Part shown: positions 53,443 to 58,072 of the stretch, one piece after another
Layout: each line of letters opens with the position of its first letter
Numbering within the stretch: the stretch's first letter is position 1
DNA from: an uncultured Lachnospiraceae bacterium
GTDB lineage: Bacteria; Bacillota; Clostridia; Lachnospirales; Lachnospiraceae
Length of the DNA stretch: 58,072 nucleotides
Direction: 5' to 3'
Assembly: GCA_905201915.1 (NCBI GenBank)
Contig: CAJKQE010000006.1
Location: 1 to 58,072 of the forward strand
Program-made: the position numbers and the translations under genes
The notes under the pieces: generated by a model
The model's input: the letters and a program-made list of their open reading frames with translations, nothing else
Told to the model about the DNA's origin: nothing
Databases searched by the model: none

Positions 53443-54302
53443 GAAAAACTCTCTTTCTTATAATATAAAGGAGAAATTCCATAATGCTTTTTAAACAACT
53501 TGCTAAAATGATATGCATCGGAATAACCCACAGCTGCCGCAACTTCTTTTACCGGCTCTTCAGGACATGCCTCCAAGATTTCCTTTGCCTTTTCCATCCT
53601 AAGACCAATCAAGTAATTAATAGGCGTATCTCCTGTTTCACTTTTAAAAATTTTGGCAATATAAAAAGAACTTAAATACATATTTGCCGCAATTTGTTCT
53701 AAAGATATTTTCTCCCGATAATTTTCTTCCATATATTTCATAATCTGCTGCACAACATACTTTTTCCCAGTAGATTGAAAAATATATCCTTTTCCTTCAA
53801 ACTCTTGTTTTTCCTCTCTCTGTTCTCTGATAATCATGCACAATGCTTGAATTAAATATGCCTTTAGCATAAAATAACGCCCTGCACCGCATTCTCTTGC
53901 TTCCTTATTCATCGCATTACAAATTTGAAAAATATTCTTTTTCATCTTGTCTTTCATTTTCATAATCTTTTGGTTGTTCTTAAATAAAGGAAAATATCCA
54001 CTTTCGCACCCTTTAAAAGAAACTTTGGAAAATCCAATATAACATTCTTTCAATCCCTCTTTTGAATATCCTGCTCTGCTTCTATGATACGTGCCGGGAT
54101 TAAGTAAAATCAGATCTCCTTCCTCCACTTCATAATTCTTACCATCAATATAAAATCTTCCTCTTCCGCCCATAATAATCGCAAATTCTATAAAATCATG
54201 GGCATGATAATTTTCTTCTTCTTCTGTTCTTGTTGAAACACAGGTAAACAAAAATTCCGGATTTAAGTCTCCCTCTGTAATATCATACATTTCTTTACAC
54301 AT
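53439..54302 (-). CDS. AraC family transcriptional regulator with cupin domain
   Basis: Cupin-like sensor at the N-terminus (YHAHDFIEFAIIMGGRGRFYI, EEGDLILLNPGTYHRSRAG), linked to the two AraC helix-turn-helices (LEQIAANMYLSSFYIAKIFKS, VAAAVGYSDAYHFSKLFKKH). The ATG at 54302 has GAGG 6 nt ahead; a GTG four codons earlier overlaps the site. It is divergent from a MATE efflux gene, and is likely to control it. Confidence 0.9.
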   Translation of the reverse strand: MCKEMYDITEGDLNPEFLFTCVSTRTEEEENYHAHDFIEFAIIMGGRGRFYIDGKNYEVEEGDLILLNPGTYHRSRAGYSKEGLKECYIGFSKVSFKGCESGYFPLFKNNQKIMKMKDKMKKNIFQICNAMNKEARECGAGRYFMLKAYLIQALCMIIREQREEKQEFEGKGYIFQSTGKKYVVQQIMKYMEENYREKISLEQIAANMYLSSFYIAKIFKSETGDTPINYLIGLRMEKAKEILEACPEEPVKEVAAAVGYSDAYHFSKLFKKHYGISPLYYKKESFS

Positions 54303-54372
54303 ATCTTGCCTCACTTTTTTTCATCCATTTGTAACTATACAATATATTACATCTATTTCACAAGAAATTACA

Positions 54373-54400
54373 TTCTACTTTTTTTAAAAATTTTTATAAT
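54373..54400 (+). promoter_or_regulatory. Putative promoter of the second MATE gene
   Basis: TTCTAC and TATAAT, 16 bp apart, about 55 bp before the ATG at 54455. The -35 box is weak. Confidence 0.4.
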
Positions 54401-54454
54401 AGAATTTATCTCCGATAAAAATAATGATTTTTAACAGAAAGGAAGTATTCACTC

Positions 54455-55780
54455 ATGACAAAAACACTTACAGAGGGAAATCCAGCCAAATTGATTTTTT
54501 TCTTCTCTCTCCCACTTATTATCGGAAATATATTCCAACAATTTTACAGTATGGCAGACACTTTGATTGTAGGACGCACAATCGGTGTAAATGCACTTGC
54601 AGCTGTAGGCTGTACCGGAAGTATTACTTTTTTAATTCTTGGATTTGTTCAAGGACTTACCTCCGGTCTATCTATTATTACTTCTCAAAAATTTGGAGCA
54701 AAGAACGAAGATGATGTAAGAAAAAGTTTTGCAGCCAGCATTCTGATCAGCAGTGCTGTAGCAATTATTACAACAATTCTGTCTGTACTGTTGGCACGAC
54801 CTTTATTAGAACTTTTGCAGACACCTTCTGAGATTATTGATGATGCATGGGCATACCTTGTCATTATTTTTTTAGGTATTCCTGCAACTGTTTTGTTCAA
54901 TCTTTTATCCAATGCGGTCCGAGCATTAGGTGACAGCAAAACTCCTTTATATTTTCTCATTTTTGCCTGCTGTATAAATATTATACTTGATTTGGTATTT
55001 ATACTATATTTTCATCTGGGAGTTGTCGGCGCCGGCATTGCTACTATACTTTCTCAGCTTTTATCCGGCATTTTATGTATTTTCTTTATTATAAAGAAAG
55101 TCCCTATTCTCTGGTTGAAAAAAACAGATTTTCAAATGCACTACGAAGTAATTACCTCCCATTTAAGCATTGCCCTTCCAATGGCTTTCCAAATGTCAAT
55201 TATCGCCATTGGTTCTCTGATGCTGCAATTTGCATTAAATGGTTTGGGCGCTGCTTCTGTAGCAGCTTACACTGCTTCACAAAAAATTGAAAGTATTGCA
55301 ACTATGCCCCTTGGTTCTTTCGGAACAGCTATGGCAACTTATGCAGCCCAAAATTATGGCGCCGGAAAATTTTCCCGTATTCGAAAAGGCGTTTTTCAAT
55401 GTATTTTAATGTCCGGCAGTTTCAGTATTCTTTCCGGTGCAATCAATGTAATCGCCGGAAGTCAGCTTACCAGTATTTTTGTAGGCTCACAAGAAACAGA
55501 AGTTCTTTCTCTTTCCCATACTTATCTGGTAATCAGCGGATGTTTTTACTTCGCTCTGGCATTATTATTTATTTACCGTTTTACCCTTCAGGGTTTAGGC
55601 AAAAGTTTCATACCTACTGTCGCTGGTATAATGGAACTAATTATGCGTGCTGTCGGAGCACTCGTTTTAACCGGAGCCTTTGGCTTTGCCGGCGCCTGCG
55701 CTTCTAATCCGCTGGCATGGATTGGAGCCTGTATTCCACTTGCCTGTTCCTATTATAGAACTATGAAAAAATTAAAATAG
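54455..55780 (+). CDS. MATE family efflux transporter (second)
   Basis: MATE antiporter, 441 residues with 12 helices. PLIIGNIFQQFYSMADTLIVG and the ALPMAFQMSIIAIGSLML second-half start are typical. It shares the family pattern with the protein at 8452-9813 but differs in detail. Divergent AraC control suggests response to a toxic compound. A terminator hairpin follows. Confidence 0.93.
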   Translation: MTKTLTEGNPAKLIFFFSLPLIIGNIFQQFYSMADTLIVGRTIGVNALAAVGCTGSITFLILGFVQGLTSGLSIITSQKFGAKNEDDVRKSFAASILISSAVAIITTILSVLLARPLLELLQTPSEIIDDAWAYLVIIFLGIPATVLFNLLSNAVRALGDSKTPLYFLIFACCINIILDLVFILYFHLGVVGAGIATILSQLLSGILCIFFIIKKVPILWLKKTDFQMHYEVITSHLSIALPMAFQMSIIAIGSLMLQFALNGLGAASVAAYTASQKIESIATMPLGSFGTAMATYAAQNYGAGKFSRIRKGVFQCILMSGSFSILSGAINVIAGSQLTSIFVGSQETEVLSLSHTYLVISGCFYFALALLFIYRFTLQGLGKSFIPTVAGIMELIMRAVGALVLTGAFGFAGACASNPLAWIGACIPLACSYYRTMKKLK

Positions 55781-55790
55781 AAACAGAAAA

Positions 55791-55828
55791 AAATTCCGGC
55801 TGTGCTAAATTAATACGCAGCCGGAATT
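55791..55828. terminator. Bidirectional terminator
   Basis: AATTCCGGCTG pairs with CAGCCGGAATT between the MATE and hsp20 genes; T-rich tracts on both sides. Confidence 0.8.
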
Positions 55829-55857
55829 CCCTTTTATTTTTTAATAACTTTTTCCTC

Positions 55858-56307
55858 TTATCCCTCGATCGCTATATATTTATTTTCTTCCACCTGTTTT
55901 GTTGCTTCTTTTGGTACAGTTAATCTCAAAATTCCATCCTCAAATTTCGCATGAATATCTTCTTGATGAATATTTTCACCAACATAAAAGCTTCTGCTCA
56001 TTGCACCTGCATAACGCTCTCTGCGAATATAATTGCCCTGTTTATCTGTTTTATCTTTATCCAAACCTTTTGCAGCATTGATAGTCAAATATCCATTTTC
56101 CAGTTTTGCTGTTACCTCATCTTTCTTAAAGCCAGGCAAATCAATATCTAATTCGTAGGTGTTTTCTGTTTCTCTTACATCTGTTTTCATAATGTTTTTT
56201 TCGTTCTTTCCATACAGAGGATTTTTTCTTCCGAAAAATTCTCTTTCAAATGGAAAATCCATAAAATCATCAAATAAGTTTTCTCCAAAAATACTAGGCA
56301 TCATCAT
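55858..56307 (-). CDS. Small heat shock protein, Hsp20 family
   Basis: A 149-residue alpha-crystallin-type chaperone that holds unfolding proteins. The core domain starts at TDVRETENTYELDIDLPGF and has GYLTINAAK and the GILRLTVPK motif near the end (the conserved G-x-L pattern). A GGGAG site lies 9 nt before the ATG. A CIRCE-like inverted repeat is about 45-70 bp upstream, which suggests HrcA-type heat control. Confidence 0.93.
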   Translation of the reverse strand: MMMPSIFGENLFDDFMDFPFEREFFGRKNPLYGKNEKNIMKTDVRETENTYELDIDLPGFKKDEVTAKLENGYLTINAAKGLDKDKTDKQGNYIRRERYAGAMSRSFYVGENIHQEDIHAKFEDGILRLTVPKEATKQVEENKYIAIEG

Positions 56308-56346
56308 ACGTCATATCTCCCTTCATATAAGACAATAGATTTTATT

Positions 56347-56375
56347 TTAGCACTTTGGAAAATCCAGAGTGTCGA
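56347..56375. promoter_or_regulatory. CIRCE-like operator candidate
   Basis: TTAGCACT, then a symmetric TGGAAAATCCA, then GAGTGTCGA: the two half sites of CIRCE with a spacer about 2 bp longer than usual. CACT..TGGA and TCCA..AGTG also pair with each other. Confidence 0.4.
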
Positions 56376-56485
56376 TTACATGAACCAATGGATTAGGATT
56401 TTCTTTTCCCTTTCCTTTGTTCTATTTGTAATATAGCACCTATAGCTAACACTGTCAACACCTGGCTGCTAATTTCACAGTTTTT

Positions 56486-56506
56486 TCACAATTGTGATAA
56501 AATCAC
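56486..56506. promoter_or_regulatory. Overlapping palindromes ahead of the ferredoxin promoter
   Basis: TCACAATTGTGA (56486-56497) is perfect, and GTGATAAAATCAC (56494-56506) overlaps it. The pair lies just upstream of the -35 area, as for a Crp/Fnr-type activator. The regulator is not in the window. Confidence 0.5.
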
Positions 56507-56535
56507 TGAACTCATACCTTTCTTCTTGCTATAAT
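56507..56535 (+). promoter_or_regulatory. Promoter of the ferredoxin operon
   Basis: Perfect TATAAT at 56530-56535 with a weak TGAACT -35 box 17 bp upstream. A weak -35 fits activation by a bound regulator. Confidence 0.5.
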
Positions 56536-56566
56536 AAATCAAAGTTATTATTTTAGGAGGTTTGCT

Positions 56567-56770
56567 ATGGAAAGAAAAAAGCGAAAAGCTTTTATCAACA
56601 TGAATGATTGTGTTGCTTGCGGCTGCTGTATAAAAGTCTGTCCCAGAAATGCGATTGACATTTGGAAAGGAATAATGGCTAAAGTTGATATGGCTAAATG
56701 TATAGGATGCAGAAAATGTGCAAAAGAATGTCCTGCTTCTGTAATTGAAATTCAGGAGGTAACGTCATGA
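56567..56770 (+). CDS. 2[4Fe-4S] ferredoxin
   Basis: A 67-residue ferredoxin with two classic cluster motifs: CVACGCCIKVCP and CIGCRKCAKECP. Basic N-terminal tail (MERKKRKAF). AGGAGG lies 6 nt ahead of the ATG. It overlaps the next gene by 4 bp (ATGA), so the two are coupled, and it probably passes electrons to the membrane protein encoded there. Confidence 0.93.
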   Translation: MERKKRKAFINMNDCVACGCCIKVCPRNAIDIWKGIMAKVDMAKCIGCRKCAKECPASVIEIQEVTS

Positions 56771-57345
56771 AAAAACATTGGTACGACTATCTTTGGATTG
56801 TATCCCTTACTTATCTGATATTAGGATTTTTCAATATTCTTTTTGCCTGGCTTGGACTGCTATGTTTCTTTATTCCCTTGATTATTTCTATTGCAAAAGG
56901 AACAAAAGGCTATTGCAATCGCTACTGTGGCAGAGGGCAGCTCTTTGAGCTCTTAGGTGGACGCTTCGGACTTTCACGTAAGAAAGATATTCCTAAATGG
57001 ATGAAAAGCAAAACATTCCGTTATGGATTTTTAATTTTCTTTTTCATCATGTTTTTTCAAATGCTTTGGAACACCTATCTGGTATTTTCCGGTACAGAGA
57101 ATTTAAAACAAGTTGTAACACTTTTATGGACATTTAAAGTACCTTGGAACTGGACATATCACGATACACTTATTCATTCCGGAGTAGCACAATTTGCTTT
57201 TGGATTTTATAGCGTTATGCTGACTTCTACTATTCTTGGTTTTATTACAATGATTTTATTCAAACCTCGAAGCTGGTGTGTTTATTGCCCTATGGGAACT
57301 ATAACACAACTTATATGCAAAACAAAAAATAAAATAACAGCATAA
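56767..57345 (+). CDS. NapH-like membrane protein
   Basis: A 192-residue membrane protein with about four helices, resembling the NapH/RsxA-type quinol or electron-transfer subunits. Cysteine motifs flank the membrane part: GYCNRYCGRGQLFELLG and SWCVYCPMGTITQLIC. It lacks the ferredoxin domains that NapH has as a C-terminal extension, which may instead be supplied by the separate ferredoxin ahead of it. Function in the operon is unknown; a rhodanese lipoprotein follows. Confidence 0.75.
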   Translation: MKKHWYDYLWIVSLTYLILGFFNILFAWLGLLCFFIPLIISIAKGTKGYCNRYCGRGQLFELLGGRFGLSRKKDIPKWMKSKTFRYGFLIFFFIMFFQMLWNTYLVFSGTENLKQVVTLLWTFKVPWNWTYHDTLIHSGVAQFAFGFYSVMLTSTILGFITMILFKPRSWCVYCPMGTITQLICKTKNKITA

Positions 57346-57375
57346 AATTTTTAAATTTAATTAGGAGAAAATACA

Positions 57376-57774
57376 ATGAAAATAAAAAAAATCATTCCTG
57401 TTTTAGCTTCAGCAATACTGCTTTTTACAGGATGTAGTTCTAAAAACACAAAGACAGAAAACAATAGTTATCGTCAAATTGACATGGAAGAAGCCGAAAA
57501 AATAATGAAAGAAGAAAAAGAATATATCATTCTGGATGTACGAACTCCGGAAGAATATAAAGAAGGACATATTCCTCAGGCCATTAATATTCCAAACAAA
57601 ACCATCCGTACAAAAGACATCCCTGAACTTCCTGATAAAAATCAGCTTATTCTCGTTTACTGCCGCAGCGGAAATCGAAGCAAACAAGCTGCAGGAAAAC
57701 TCAGTAGATTGGGATACGATAATATCGTAGAATTCGGTGGAATTATTGATTGGAATGGTGAAATTGAGAAATAA
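57376..57774 (+). CDS. Rhodanese-like lipoprotein
   Basis: Lipoprotein (lipobox LLFTGC, Cys ~20) with one rhodanese domain: IILDVRTPEEYKEGHIPQA and the active-site loop YCRSGNRSK (persulfide Cys). 132 residues. It acts outside the membrane, presumably on sulfur-bearing compounds or as a sulfur relay. It follows the NapH-like gene by 30 nt and completes a three-gene operon. Confidence 0.9.
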   Translation: MKIKKIIPVLASAILLFTGCSSKNTKTENNSYRQIDMEEAEKIMKEEKEYIILDVRTPEEYKEGHIPQAINIPNKTIRTKDIPELPDKNQLILVYCRSGNRSKQAAGKLSRLGYDNIVEFGGIIDWNGEIEK

Positions 57775-57794
57775 TCAAAATAGAATTGATATTT

Positions 57795-57826
57795 GGAGTT
57801 GTCAGATTAAAGGCAACTCCTTTTTT
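57795..57826 (+). terminator. Terminator of the ferredoxin operon
   Basis: GGAGTTG pairs with CAACTCC, followed by TTTTTT. Confidence 0.8.
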
Positions 57827-57854
57827 ACTTAAAAAAAAGTTAAGTCCCCTAAAT

Positions 57855-57886
57855 CAAAAAAACGATTGGAATAATCCAATCGTTTT
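57855..57886 (-). terminator. Terminator of the rRNA operon
   Basis: ACGATTGG pairs with CCAATCGT, then a run of T on the minus strand. It lies about 70 nt after the 23S 3' end. Confidence 0.75.
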
Positions 57887-57956
57887 TGTTGTACCTTCAA
57901 AACCACATATATAAAACGAAACCTTCCAACTGCCGTTCGTGTATCTCTACACTCAG

Positions 57957-58072
57957 GTCAAGCCCTCGACCGATTAGTAACAGTCAGCTCCATACATTAC
58001 TGCACTTCCACCTCTGTCCTATCTACCTCGTCGTCTTCAAGGGGTCTTACTTCTTTCGAATGGGATATCTCA
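57957..58072 (-). rRNA. 23S ribosomal RNA, 3' end (partial)
   Basis: Reverse strand matches the 3' end of 23S rRNA: GAAAGAAGTAAGACCCC, GATAGGACAGAGGTGGAAG, GGAGCTGACTGTTACTAATC and GGTCGAGGGCTTGACC. The gene continues past the right edge. No 5S gene lies between this end and the next terminator. Confidence 0.95.

Noticed and set aside
57887..57956. 5S rRNA or tRNA gene after 23S
   Set aside because: Only about 70 nt, with no 5S consensus and no cloverleaf.

Overview
The window reads as a chromosomal segment of a low-GC, anaerobic Firmicute of the family Lachnospiraceae, probably Blautia-like. The evidence is the low-GC codon use, the clostridial gene set (rubrerythrin, FmdE-type protein, TSCPD protein, YugP-type peptidase, DAP-epimerase-like protein, secreted LxxG-repeat protein with an MMPL pump), strong AGGAGG ribosome binding sites, and an rRNA operon of Firmicute type at the right edge. 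The species is inference. I see no prophage, CRISPR array, tRNA or canonical insertion sequence.

Layout. 1-8.4 kb: guaA, a pRiA4-ORF3-like protein and a CDF metal transporter, mtnN, a TSCPD protein, and an EndoQ-type nuclease. 8.4-20.5 kb: a MATE pump, then a conserved minus-strand run of a CobW GTPase with a His-rich repeat, a G3E GTPase fused to a DUF1980-like domain, pth, mfd and a PrsA-like lipoprotein; then a DapF-like protein lacking both catalytic cysteines, and an AraC regulator with threonine aldolase. 20.5-26.3 kb: a split chromate transporter, malQ with a LacI regulator, two small unknown membrane proteins and a YugP-like peptidase. 26.3-33.6 kb: an MMPL pump and a secreted LxxG-repeat protein, divergent from a TetR gene with three evenly spaced operators between them, then brnQ behind an isoleucine-type T-box.

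33.6-43.5 kb: two directly repeated copies of an Rpn-family nuclease unit bracket a peptide-type ABC exporter / two-component operon (permease, response regulator, kinase, a second permease split by an apparent one-base deletion, one ATPase). 43.6-48.6 kb: rubrerythrin, then a tightly overlapping operon of FecBCD-type metal-chelate uptake with a SAM methyltransferase and an FmdE-type protein. 48.7-58 kb: ftsH with an aldose epimerase, a truncated sigma-like protein, cysK, an AraC regulator divergent from a MATE pump, hsp20, a ferredoxin / NapH-like / rhodanese lipoprotein operon, and the 3' end of a 23S rRNA gene.

The strongest leads for something undescribed are the FecBCD-methyltransferase-FmdE operon, the CobW plus fused G3E-DUF1980 pair, the cysteine-less DapF clade member, the core-only sigma-like protein, and the Rpn-bracketed ABC/TCS island. 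Promoters, operators and terminators were read by eye. All family names come from motif recognition, without a database search.
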